From Cellulomonas palmilytica (lineage in GTDB: Bacteria; Actinomycetota; Actinomycetes; Actinomycetales; Cellulomonadaceae), in NCBI RefSeq assembly GCF_021590045.1, contig NZ_CP062221.1:2790001-2854000 (forward strand): DNA of 64,000 bases, in the 5' to 3' direction. Position numbers and translations under genes: made by a program. Positions 32,106 through 40,615 of this stretch are shown here, piece by piece (the stretch's first letter is position 1; each line of letters opens with the position of its first letter). The notes under the pieces were generated by a model that was not told where the DNA came from, did no database searches, and saw only the letters and a program-made list of their open reading frames with translations.

Positions 32106-32960
32106 TCACGCCGTCGTGTCGGCACCCTTCGCCGCGAGGAACGCTACCAGCGGCTCCACGCCGCCGCGCGGCCCGGCGACGGTCATCTCCTGGTCCGCCG
32201 GACGCCCTCCCAGACCCGTGACGACCGCGCCCGCCTCCTGCGCGACGAGCGACGCCGCGGCGAGGTCCCACGGCTGCAGCCCGCGCTCGTAGTAGAGGTC
32301 GAGACCGCCCGACGCGACCGCGCACAGGTCGAGCGCGGCGGAGCCGAGCCGGCGGATGTCGCGCACGAGCGGGAGCAGCTCCGCGACGATCGCGGCCTGC
32401 GCCCGGCGCCGCTCCACGAGGTACCCGAAGCCCGTCCCGATGAGGCAGCGCTCGAGCGGCCTCGCCTCGTTCACGCGCACCGGCACGCCGTCACGCGTCG
32501 CGCCGAGCCCGCGCCCCGCGAGGAACGTGCGCCCCTCGACCGGTGCGTGCACCGCGCCCGCGAGGACCGTCCACGTCCGAGGCGTCGGCGCGACGTCGAG
32601 CGGCGCCCCGGGCTCGCCCACGACCGCGGCCACCGACACCGACCACGACGAGAGCCCGTACAGGTAGTTCACGGTCCCGTCGATCGGGTCGACGACCCAC
32701 GTGACGCCCGTCGTGCCGGGCTCGTACCCCTGCTCCTCGCCGAGGATCCCGTCGCCGGGCCGCAGCTCGGCGATCCGGCGGCGCAGCAGCGCCTCCGACG
32801 CCAGGTCCATCGCGGTGACGACGTCCACCGGGCTCGACTTGGTCGCGTGCACCTGGACGGTGTCGGGGCGTCCGTCGTGGACGAGCGCGCCGGCCTCGCG
32901 CGCGAGGGTGGCGGCCGTGTCGACGAGGGCCTGGACGTCGTGCGGTGCGGGTGTCGTCAT
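32106..32960 (-). CDS. Inositol monophosphatase family protein
   Basis: 284-aa Mg-dependent phosphatase of the IMPase/SuhB family. Metal-binding motifs: Glu-Glu in ILGEEQG, Asp/Asp in WVVDPIDGTVNYLYG, and the late WDLAAASLVAQEAG. In actinobacteria such enzymes supply myo-inositol for phosphatidylinositol and mycothiol, though fructose-1,6-bisphosphatase or histidinol-phosphatase activity is possible. ATG overlaps the TRIC-channel stop (ATGA), indicating coupling. Confidence 0.92.
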   Translation of the reverse strand: MTTPAPHDVQALVDTAATLAREAGALVHDGRPDTVQVHATKSSPVDVVTAMDLASEALLRRRIAELRPGDGILGEEQGYEPGTTGVTWVVDPIDGTVNYLYGLSSWSVSVAAVVGEPGAPLDVAPTPRTWTVLAGAVHAPVEGRTFLAGRGLGATRDGVPVRVNEARPLERCLIGTGFGYLVERRRAQAAIVAELLPLVRDIRRLGSAALDLCAVASGGLDLYYERGLQPWDLAAASLVAQEAGAVVTGLGGRPADQEMTVAGPRGGVEPLVAFLAAKGADTTA

Positions 32961-33610
32961 GGCGACCATCCTGCCTGCCCGCCCGGCCGCCCCCGCCACG
33001 GTCCCGGAGCGTGCAGCTTGAACCGCAGCGACAGCACGCGCAGCGCGAAGATGCCGACGACCACGGCGGACAGGACGACGGGCGAGCGCCACCCGGCGAA
33101 CCAGCACGCCGCGACGACGACCGCGCCGAGCATCGAGGGGATCGCGTAGAGCTGGCGGTCGTGCAGCACCACGGGCACCTCGCCCGACAGCACGTCGCGC
33201 AGCACTCCCCCGCCCGCACCCGTCATGACGCCGACGATGACCGCGGCGACGGCCGTGGTGCCGTACTCGAGTCCCTTGACGGTGCCGACGACCGTGAACA
33301 CGGCGAGCGCACCCGCGTCGAGCACCACGATGAACCGGCGGGCCCGCTGCAGGCGCGGGTGGAAGAAGTACATGACGAACGCGCCGAGCACGGCCGTCGT
33401 GATGAGCCGCCAGTCGGAGATCCCCACGGGCGGCACCGCGCCGATCAGGACGTCACGCAGCATGCCGCCGCCGAGTCCCGCGGCCCAGCCGAGGACGACG
33501 ATCCCGAACACGTCGAACTGCTTGCGCACCGCGGCGAGGGCCCCGGACATCGCGCCGACGAGCACGCCGATGATCTCGAGCACCGGTTCGAACGGGATGT
33601 CCTGGACCAC
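32957..33610 (-). CDS. Trimeric intracellular cation (TRIC) channel / UPF0126 protein
   Basis: 217-aa protein with two repeated UPF0126 halves of three helices each. Both carry the signature GGGMLRDVLIG and GGGVLRDVLSG. Prokaryotic TRIC channels conduct K+ and other monovalent cations. Seven membrane segments expected. GTG start with CATCAT 6 nt upstream (leaderless layout). Coupled to the inositol monophosphatase gene. Confidence 0.9.
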   Translation of the reverse strand: MVQDIPFEPVLEIIGVLVGAMSGALAAVRKQFDVFGIVVLGWAAGLGGGMLRDVLIGAVPPVGISDWRLITTAVLGAFVMYFFHPRLQRARRFIVVLDAGALAVFTVVGTVKGLEYGTTAVAAVIVGVMTGAGGGVLRDVLSGEVPVVLHDRQLYAIPSMLGAVVVAACWFAGWRSPVVLSAVVVGIFALRVLSLRFKLHAPGPWRGRPGGQAGWSP

Positions 33611-33792
33611 GAGGGCATGATGGCAGTCGGGGGGCGCGGGCGGCGTGACGACGCGGGACGTCGGCCGTGCCCGGGCCGACGCGAGGTGTGGCGAGATGTG
33701 ACGATCGCGACGACCGGCGGCACACCGGGCGCACCTCCGCCGCGAGGCGTGCAGAAGGTGGCACCCTCGACCGTGACGCAGTAGGAGGACGC

Positions 33793-35025
33793 ATGGACGA
33801 GCTCGAGCTGGTGGGCCTGCACGACGACGGCGAGCACCTGGTGCTCGCGCGCGCGGACGGCCAGCGCTTCCGCGTCCGCATCGACGAGCCGCTGCGCGCC
33901 GCGGTGCGCCGCGACCGCCCGCAGCTCGAGCAGCTGCGCGCCGAGGGCGCGGGCACGCTCAGCCCGCGCGAGATCCAGGCGCGCATCCGCGCAGGCGCGA
34001 CCACGCAGGAGGTCGCCGACGCGTCGGGCCTGCCCGTCGCGCACGTGCGCCGCTACGAGGGCCCGGTCATCGCCGAGCGCGAGTACGTCGCGGAGCAGGC
34101 GCGCGCGACGCGTGTCGGCCGCGACCACGGCGCCCCGGTGCTGGGCGACCTCGTCACCGACCGCCTCGCGGCGCGCGGTGTGGACCTCGGCTCGCTCGCG
34201 TGGGACGCGGCCCGCGAGCCGCACGGGCCGTGGTACGTGCTCGCCCGGTTCACGGTCGACGACACGCCGCGCGAGGCGCGCTGGACGTTCGACCCGGGCG
34301 CGCGCACGCTCGTCGCGGACGAGGACGAGGCGCGGTGGCTGTCCGAGACGGAGCTGCCCGACGAGCCCGTCGCGCGCCGGCACCTGTCGGCGGTCCGCGA
34401 CGTCGTGTTCGACTTCGAGTCGGTCGGCTCGGTGCGCCACGTCGGCGACGGTCCGTTGGACGACGACACGCACGAGCAGCCCGCGGTGGACGCGGACGCG
34501 CGCACGCACGCCCTGCTCGACGACCTGCAGGCGCGCCGCGGCGTGCGGCAGACCGTCGCCGAGGGTGAGGACGACGAGGAGGACGGCGCGTTCGAGGGGT
34601 TCGGGCCGCAGCACGCGTTCGACTTCACGCGCCTCGACGACGTCCCGGGCGCGCACCCGGCGGACGCCGACCCGCAGCGCGAGGCCGTCGTGCTGCACCC
34701 GCGTCGCCCCTCGATGCCTCCGGTGGGCTCGCCGGACGACCGCTCCGCCACCGAGGCGTCCGAGCGGTCGTCGGACAGGGCGCCGGACAGGGCGTCGGAC
34801 AGGCCGTCGGGCGGGTCGCGGGCGAAGGCGCCGGGCAGGTCGACGGGTACGGCGGCGGGCAAGGCGTCGGACGAGGCCGCGTCGTCGGTGGCGGTGGCCG
34901 ACGAGACCGCGCCCCCGGAGCCTGCCGAGACCGAGCCGGTCGCCGAGGAGCGCCCCCGCGCGCGCAAGGGCCGCGCGAAGGTGCCGAGCTGGGACGAGAT
35001 CGTGTTCGGGGCCCGCCCCGAGTGA
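33793..35025 (+). CDS. sepH: Septation protein SepH (DUF3071)
   Basis: 410-aa actinobacterial cell-division protein. The N-terminal DUF3071 domain starts MDELELVGLHDDGEHLVL and contains a helix-turn-helix (LSPREIQARIRAGATTQEVADASGLPVAHVRRYEG region) which in Streptomyces SepH binds FtsZ and stimulates filament assembly. A long disordered, charged C-terminal half (DRSATEASERSSDRAPD repeats, then Lys/Arg) ends in VPSWDEIVFGARPE, the conserved C-terminal motif. GGAGGA lies 4 nt before the ATG. No partner division genes are adjacent. Confidence 0.93.
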   Translation: MDELELVGLHDDGEHLVLARADGQRFRVRIDEPLRAAVRRDRPQLEQLRAEGAGTLSPREIQARIRAGATTQEVADASGLPVAHVRRYEGPVIAEREYVAEQARATRVGRDHGAPVLGDLVTDRLAARGVDLGSLAWDAAREPHGPWYVLARFTVDDTPREARWTFDPGARTLVADEDEARWLSETELPDEPVARRHLSAVRDVVFDFESVGSVRHVGDGPLDDDTHEQPAVDADARTHALLDDLQARRGVRQTVAEGEDDEEDGAFEGFGPQHAFDFTRLDDVPGAHPADADPQREAVVLHPRRPSMPPVGSPDDRSATEASERSSDRAPDRASDRPSGGSRAKAPGRSTGTAAGKASDEAASSVAVADETAPPEPAETEPVAEERPRARKGRAKVPSWDEIVFGARPE

Positions 35026-35030
35026 CCCGA

Positions 35031-35053
35031 CGCCCGGGGCGCTGACCCGGGCG
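35031..35053. terminator. Hairpin between sepH and tdk
   Basis: 8-bp perfect stem CGCCCGGG/CCCGGGCG with a 7-nt loop in the 35-bp gap between convergent stops. Confidence 0.55.
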
Positions 35054-35060
35054 CACGTCG

Positions 35061-35747
35061 TCAGACGTCGAGCGTCGGCTGCTCCGCGAGGAACGGCTCG
35101 GGCGTGGGTGCCGCGTCCGGAGCGAGCGCGCGCGACGCCGCGGCCGTCATGCGGCGCATGTGGTGACGGCGGCACAGCACCTCGTACTGCACCTCGCCGT
35201 GGTGCGGGTCGGACGCCCCGGCGACGTCACCGACGACGACCTGCTCGCCCTCGACGACCATGACGCCGTCGACGGTGCGCGCGTTGTGCGTCGCCCGCGC
35301 GCCGCACCAGCACAGGGCGCGCACCTGGAGGATCTCGACGCGGTCCGCGAGCTCGACGAGCCGCTGCGCCCCCGGGAACAGCCGCGCGCGGAAGTCCGAG
35401 GAGATGCCGAACGCGTACGCGTCGACGCCGAGCTCGTCGACGACGCGCGCGAGCTGCTCGACCTGCGCCGCGGTGTAGAACTGCGCCTCGTCGCCGATGA
35501 GGTAGTCCACGGGCCGGCCCTGCGTGCGCCGCCCGAGCACCTCGGCCCAGAAGTCGGTGCGGTCGTCGACCTCGTACGCGCGCTTGGTGAGGCCGAGGCG
35601 CGACGAGATCGTCGCGGAACCCGCGCGGTCCTGCCGCGTGAACAGCAGGCCGTCACGCCCGCGCGCGGCGTGGTTGTGGTGCATCTGGAGCGCGAGGGTC
35701 GACTTCCCGCAGTCCATCGTGCCCGAGAAGAACACCAGCTCGGCCAC
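35061..35747 (-). CDS. tdk: Thymidine kinase (type II)
   Basis: 228-aa thymidine salvage kinase. P-loop GTMDCGKST near the N-terminus, DEAQF (YLIGDEAQFYT) with the catalytic Glu, and zinc-binding pairs CWCGARATHN and VLCRRHH. GTG start giving VAELVFFSG was chosen; the open frame continues upstream without homology. Slightly longer than E. coli Tdk (205 aa) because of a Pro-rich tail. Works with dut toward dTTP. Confidence 0.95.
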   Translation of the reverse strand: MAELVFFSGTMDCGKSTLALQMHHNHAARGRDGLLFTRQDRAGSATISSRLGLTKRAYEVDDRTDFWAEVLGRRTQGRPVDYLIGDEAQFYTAAQVEQLARVVDELGVDAYAFGISSDFRARLFPGAQRLVELADRVEILQVRALCWCGARATHNARTVDGVMVVEGEQVVVGDVAGASDPHHGEVQYEVLCRRHHMRRMTAAASRALAPDAAPTPEPFLAEQPTLDV

Positions 35748-35778
35748 CGCTACGCCCACCCCTCGTGCCAGTCCTGGT

Positions 35779-35803
35779 CCGGGACGCACCGCGCGCGTCC
35801 CGG
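35779..35803 (-). terminator. Hairpin after the phosphodiesterase gene
   Basis: 9-bp perfect stem CCGGGACGC/GCGTCCCGG with a 7-nt loop, 38 bp past the stop. Confidence 0.55.
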
Positions 35804-35841
35804 GTGCGCCGCACATCCTCCCAGACGCGCCGCGCCCGTCG

Positions 35842-37071
35842 TCATGCCACGACGATGCACGGCACGAGCATCTCCTGCGGCGTGAGCGACCCGTGCACGC
35901 CGACCATGTCGAGCGACGCGGCGGTCTGCGTGCGGGTGTCGACGACGGTCGCGGCGCCCGTCATGGCGACCATGAGGTCCCCGACGACGGGCAGCACGCG
36001 GTCCGTGACGGGGCCGAGCAGCCCGGCGCCCACGACCTCGTCGCGCGTGAGGACGAGCGCGGCGTCGCCGAGCACGTCGCGCCACGTGTCGCGCACGCGC
36101 TCGAGGGGCACACCCGGCTCGACGTGCACGTGGCTCGCGCGCGGCTCACCCGCGACGAGCGCGACGTCCGCGGCCAGGCGCGGGTCGGTCGCGACGTCCC
36201 AGCGCTGCGCCGGGTCGACGTCGACCATGCCGTGGTCGGCGGTCACGACGAGCACGGTGCCGCGCGGGAGCGACCGCGCGAGCCGGGCGATCTCGGCGTC
36301 GGCGTCCGCGAGGGCGTCGCCCCACGCGTGGGACCCGACGCCCTGGTGGTGGCCGACCTTGTCGACGTCCCCCCAGTACAGGTACGCCAGCCCGGGTTCG
36401 CGCAGCGCCCGCAGCGCGGCGTCGACGCGGTCGGCGAGCGACTCGGCGGGCACGTAGTGCGCGCCGCGCAGCGCGGCGCGCGTGAGCCCCGACCCCGCGA
36501 ACCGCGCGGGTCCGACGCTCGTGACCGGTACCCCGGCGCCCACGAGCAGCTCGAGGGTGCTCGCGTGCGGCTGGAACTCCTCGGGCTCGGGCGCACCGCT
36601 CCACTGCACGAGGTTCGCGAGCGCACCGGTGCCCGGCACGCGCACGGTGTAGCCGAGCATCCCGGTGCCGCCGGGTGCGACGCCCGTGCCGAACGTGCCG
36701 AGCGCCGTGGCGGTCGTCGAGGGGAACGTGCTGGTGACGGGCTCGCTGCCCGCGCTCGCGCGGCGCAGGAACGGCGCGTGCCCGCTGCGCTCGGCCAGGT
36801 TGAGGTGGCCGAGCCCGTCGACGAGCACGACGCACACGCGCGGCGCGGTCGGCACGCCGAGGCGTTCCTGCGCGGTCGTCCACGCGCCGACGACGCCGTC
36901 GAGCGACGCCGCACCCGCGGGCGACGTGCCGGTCAGCACCGAGCCGGCGGCGGCGACGAGGACCGAGCCCAGCCCGGCACGCGCGTCGGCGCCGGGCAGC
37001 ACGAACCCGTGCCGCTCGACGGCCTGCACGAGGGCCGTGGGCAGCGCACGGCCCTCCACGTCGGTCACCAC
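35842..37071 (-). CDS. Alkaline phosphatase-superfamily phosphodiesterase (NPP-like)
   Basis: 409-aa nucleotide pyrophosphatase/phosphodiesterase-like enzyme. Metal-binding and nucleophile motifs: VVLVDGLGHLN (Asp), TSTFPSTTATALGTFGTG (Thr nucleophile), WGDVDKVGHHQG and VTADHGMVDVD. No signal peptide, so probably cytosolic. The GTG lies 1 bp from the DUF5998 stop, so both are one transcript. Substrate unknown. Confidence 0.88.
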   Translation of the reverse strand: MVTDVEGRALPTALVQAVERHGFVLPGADARAGLGSVLVAAAGSVLTGTSPAGAASLDGVVGAWTTAQERLGVPTAPRVCVVLVDGLGHLNLAERSGHAPFLRRASAGSEPVTSTFPSTTATALGTFGTGVAPGGTGMLGYTVRVPGTGALANLVQWSGAPEPEEFQPHASTLELLVGAGVPVTSVGPARFAGSGLTRAALRGAHYVPAESLADRVDAALRALREPGLAYLYWGDVDKVGHHQGVGSHAWGDALADADAEIARLARSLPRGTVLVVTADHGMVDVDPAQRWDVATDPRLAADVALVAGEPRASHVHVEPGVPLERVRDTWRDVLGDAALVLTRDEVVGAGLLGPVTDRVLPVVGDLMVAMTGAATVVDTRTQTAASLDMVGVHGSLTPQEMLVPCIVVA

Positions 37072-37072
37072 G

Positions 37073-37645
37073 TCAGCGCCGCGCGCTCGCCGCGGACAGC
37101 GTGCGCGCGAACTGCGTCGCGGCGCGCACGGACTCGGAGCCCTCGGCCGCGGCGCTCACGCGGACCACGACGTCGTCGGGCGCGAGCGTGCCGGTGTAGC
37201 CGTGGTCCGCCTCGCACGCGGGGTCACCGCACGACGCGGGCTCGAGGTCGACGCGGGACACCGCACCCCACCCGATCGCGAGCGTGAGCTCGAGCGTCGG
37301 CTTGCCCGCGCTGTGCCGCTCGGGCCGCTCCACGACGTGCGTGAGGACGACCGAGCGCAGCTCGCTCAGCGGCACGGACTCGGTGGTGGCGGACGCCGCG
37401 GACGACGGGTGCTCGGAGTCGGCGGGGTGGTCGTCCACGTGCGCGCACACGAGGCGCGTGGGCGTCAGGACGAGCACCGTCACGTGCCGGCGCACCTCGG
37501 CGGAGTCGAACGTCGTCTCGGGGTGGACGAGGTGCGCCATGACCGGCTCGTCGGCGAGCGCGACGTCGAGGACGTCGGCGACGAGCTCCGGGTAGTACCC
37601 GGCGCGGTACAGGTCCTCGTGGAGGGAGCGAGAAGCTGCGGGCAT
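37073..37645 (-). CDS. DUF5998 family protein
   Basis: 190-aa cytosolic protein of an actinobacterial family without known function. It contains LHEDLYRAGYYPELVADVL and a beta-rich core (VTVLVLTPTRLVCAHVDDH; VVLTHVVERP), plus two Cys in SCGDPACEADH that could bind metal. GAGGAT ends 6 nt before the ATG (leaderless layout). Cotranscribed with the phosphodiesterase. Confidence 0.8.
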   Translation of the reverse strand: MPAASRSLHEDLYRAGYYPELVADVLDVALADEPVMAHLVHPETTFDSAEVRRHVTVLVLTPTRLVCAHVDDHPADSEHPSSAASATTESVPLSELRSVVLTHVVERPERHSAGKPTLELTLAIGWGAVSRVDLEPASCGDPACEADHGYTGTLAPDDVVVRVSAAAEGSESVRAATQFARTLSAASARR

Positions 37646-37713
37646 CTGCACATCCTCGCACCGGTCGGCCGCTGCGCCCCAGCGTCCGGGACGTGCGTGT
37701 GGACACACGGGGG

Positions 37714-40485
37714 TCAGCCGCGCTGCAGGCGGCGGGTCGTGTCGGCGCGGTCGGCGTGCGCGAGCGTGGCCCGGGCCGCGAGCGCGACCGCGCCCCGTTC
37801 GGCGACGACGACCGGGTTGAGCTCGAGGCCGCGGATCTCGGGCAGCGCGTCGGACAGCACCGCGACGCGTGCGACGACGTCCTCGAGCGCCGCGACGTCG
37901 AGCGGCGGCAGGCCGCGGTACCCGAACAGCCGCGGCGCGGCGCGCGGCGCCCGCACGAGGTCGGCCACGTCCACGTCGGTGAGCGGCGGGATGCCGTAGG
38001 ACACGTCCCCGAGCAGGTCGGACGCGTCGCCCGACATCCCGAGGCTGAGCACCGGCCCGTACAGCGGGTCCTCGACGGTGCGCAGCACGCACGACGAGCC
38101 GCGCGGCGCCATCGCCTGCACCTCCAGCGGCGCGGCGCCCGGCTCACCGCGGTGCTGCGCCGCGAGCGCGAGCACCTCCGCGACGTCGGCGCGCAGCTCC
38201 ACGTCGTCGGCCACGTCGAGCCGGATGCCGCCGAGGTCGGCGCGGTGCCGCAGCGCCGGGACCGTCGTCTTGAGCGCGACGGGGTACCCGATCGCCCGGG
38301 CGGCGGCGACCGCCTCGTCGGCGTCGTGCACGGGGGTCGACGGCAGGACGTGCACGCCGACGGTCGCGAGGAGCTGCGCGGCCTGCGGTGCGGTCAGGAC
38401 GACCTCGCGCTCCCCCGCCACCTCCGTCGCCGTGGCCAGCCACCCGCGCACGAGACGGCCCGCGGCGCGCAGGTCCGCGCCCTCGGGGTGCAGCGGCAGG
38501 CCGTGGTCGCGTGCGCGCCACGCGGCGTAGCGCGCGGCGCGGCCCAGCGCGAGCGCGGCGTCCTCGGGGGTCGCGTACGCCGGGACGGTGCGCGGCGTCC
38601 CGTCGGCGTCGGGTGCCGTGAGCGCGTCGGTCACGCCGTGCAGGCCGAGCATGCACGCCACGACGGTCTTGCCGCTGGTCGCGGCGACGCGTGCGACGGT
38701 CCGCGCGAACGCGAGGTCGGGCCCGCCGACGAGCGGGATCCGCACGACGATGACGACGTCCACGTCGTCGTCCTCGAGCGCGGCCCGCACCTGGGCCTCG
38801 GCGGCCTCGTCGGTCGCGTCCTCGGGCAGCACCTGGGCGCCCGCGACGACGAGCCCGGCGGAGGACGCCGCCTCGGCGACGAGCGCCGCGACCGACGACG
38901 AGCTCGACACCACGGCGACGCGCCGGCCGGCGGGCAGCGGCTGCGCGGTCAGCACCTGCGCGACGTCGAGCATCTGGTGCGTGTTCTCGACCCGGATCAC
39001 GCCCGACTGGCGCATGAGCTCGTCGACGACGCGCGCGGGCGCCTGCGTCGCGCGGACCGCGTGCCCGGGCGGCACGACGTGCCCCGAGCGTCCGGCGGTC
39101 AGCACGATCACGGGCTTGGCGAGCGCGAGGCGCCGCGCGACGCGGGAGAACTTGCGCGGGTTGCCGATCGACTCGAGGTAGAGCCCGACGACGTCCGTGC
39201 CCTCGTCGTCGGCCCAGAACTGCATGAGGTCGTTGCCCGACACGTCCGCGCGGTGCCCGGCGGAGACGAACTCGGCGAGCCCGAGCCCCCGGCGACGCAC
39301 GGCGGCCAGCAGCGGCACGGCGAGCGCGGCGGACTGGCTGAACAGGCCGAGGCGTCCGGGCTGCGGCAGCTCGTCGGCGAGCGAGGCGTTGAGCGCCCCG
39401 TCCTCACCGAGCGACACGACGCCGTAGGAGCCCGGCCCGATGACGCGCAGGCCGGCGCCGTGCGCGGCGGCGAGCACCTCGCGCTGCAGCGCGAGCCCGT
39501 CGGGTCCCGTCTCGGCGTACCCCGTGCTCGTCAGGACCACCGCACGCGCGCCCGTCTGCGCGACCGCGCGCACGACGGCGGGCGCGCTCGCCGCGGGGAC
39601 CGCGAGGACGGCGAGGTCGACGGGTCCGGTGACGTGCGCGAACGCGGCAGCGATGCCTGCGGACCGGCCGGCGTCGGTGTCGGCGTCGCTCGGCTCGTCC
39701 GGCAGCGGGTCGGTGCCCACGGACTGCACGCGGACGTTCGGGTCCGCGAGCGCGAGGTGCGCGACGAGCGCGCGGGCGATCCCCACGTGCAGCGGCCGCG
39801 GGTGCGCGGTGCCCGGCAGCACGGGTCCGACGACGAGCACCGAGCGCGCGCCGAGCACGGCGCGCATCGAGCGGGCCTCCGAGCGGTGCTCGCGGTCCGC
39901 CATGACCGCGAGCGAACGGTCGGTGGGGTCGATGTCGAACCCGAGCGCGACCACACCGTCCTCGGCGTGCTGGCGGACCTCGTACCCCGCGTCGCGGAAC
40001 ACCGCGAGCATGCGGCCGTTCTGCGGCAGGACCTCCGCGACGAACCGGCGCACGCCGCGCTCGCGCGCCGCCGCGGCGAGGTGCTCGAGCAGCACCGACC
40101 CGACGCCGCGGCCCTGGTGCGCGTCGGACACGTTGAACGCGACCTCGGCCTCGTCGTCGTCGAGCCGGTCGTACCGGGCGACGCCGATGATCCGGTAGCC
40201 GGGCGGCTCGTCGTCCGCGACGGTCGCGACGAGCGCGACGCGCGCGTCGTGGTCGACCGTCACGAGCCGGCGCAGGTCCCTCTCGGGCAGTCGCTCGAGG
40301 TGCGCGAAGAACCGCAGGTACGTGGAGCGCTCGGACTGCGCGACGTGGAACGCCTGCAGCGCGTCCGCGTCCGACGGGAGGATCGGCCGCACGCGTGCGG
40401 TCCCGCCGTCCTGGAGGACGACGTCGGCCTCCCACGCGGCCGGGTACCGGGCCTCCGCCTCCTCGCGGGCCGCCTGCTCGTCCAT
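37714..40485 (-). CDS. GNAT acetyltransferase fused to ADP-forming acyl-CoA synthetase-like domain (Pat type)
   Basis: 923-aa protein lysine acetyltransferase-like fusion. N-terminal GNAT domain (about 30-190) with acetyl-CoA loop HQGRGVGSVLLEHL; then a CoA-binding Rossmann domain, a succinyl-CoA-ligase-like domain (SQSAALAVPLL; SAGHRADVSGND) and a C-terminal ATP-grasp (about 690-900). The ligase SHTGAL motif around the phospho-His is replaced by GHAVRA, so the ligase is probably inactive and senses CoA species, as in Pat enzymes. TAGCCT ends 6 nt before the ATG. It could acetylate acyl-CoA synthetases such as the one at 63.5 kb. Confidence 0.9.
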   Translation of the reverse strand: MDEQAAREEAEARYPAAWEADVVLQDGGTARVRPILPSDADALQAFHVAQSERSTYLRFFAHLERLPERDLRRLVTVDHDARVALVATVADDEPPGYRIIGVARYDRLDDDEAEVAFNVSDAHQGRGVGSVLLEHLAAAARERGVRRFVAEVLPQNGRMLAVFRDAGYEVRQHAEDGVVALGFDIDPTDRSLAVMADREHRSEARSMRAVLGARSVLVVGPVLPGTAHPRPLHVGIARALVAHLALADPNVRVQSVGTDPLPDEPSDADTDAGRSAGIAAAFAHVTGPVDLAVLAVPAASAPAVVRAVAQTGARAVVLTSTGYAETGPDGLALQREVLAAAHGAGLRVIGPGSYGVVSLGEDGALNASLADELPQPGRLGLFSQSAALAVPLLAAVRRRGLGLAEFVSAGHRADVSGNDLMQFWADDEGTDVVGLYLESIGNPRKFSRVARRLALAKPVIVLTAGRSGHVVPPGHAVRATQAPARVVDELMRQSGVIRVENTHQMLDVAQVLTAQPLPAGRRVAVVSSSSSVAALVAEAASSAGLVVAGAQVLPEDATDEAAEAQVRAALEDDDVDVVIVVRIPLVGGPDLAFARTVARVAATSGKTVVACMLGLHGVTDALTAPDADGTPRTVPAYATPEDAALALGRAARYAAWRARDHGLPLHPEGADLRAAGRLVRGWLATATEVAGEREVVLTAPQAAQLLATVGVHVLPSTPVHDADEAVAAARAIGYPVALKTTVPALRHRADLGGIRLDVADDVELRADVAEVLALAAQHRGEPGAAPLEVQAMAPRGSSCVLRTVEDPLYGPVLSLGMSGDASDLLGDVSYGIPPLTDVDVADLVRAPRAAPRLFGYRGLPPLDVAALEDVVARVAVLSDALPEIRGLELNPVVVAERGAVALAARATLAHADRADTTRRLQRG

Positions 40486-40491
40486 CCCGTC

Positions 40492-40497
40492 AGGCTA
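40492..40497 (-). promoter_or_regulatory. -10 box of leaderless promoter (Pat-like gene)
   Basis: TAGCCT on the minus strand exactly 6 nt before the ATG. Confidence 0.55.
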
Positions 40498-40615
40498 GCG
40501 ATCCCGCGCGCCTGGCACGGCCACCTCCCGGTTCGGGCGACAATGTGCGTCGACCGTGGGCCGGCCCGGCCCGGCCCACGCAGCCGTCCGTAGCACCCGA
40601 GGAGCGCATCCACCC

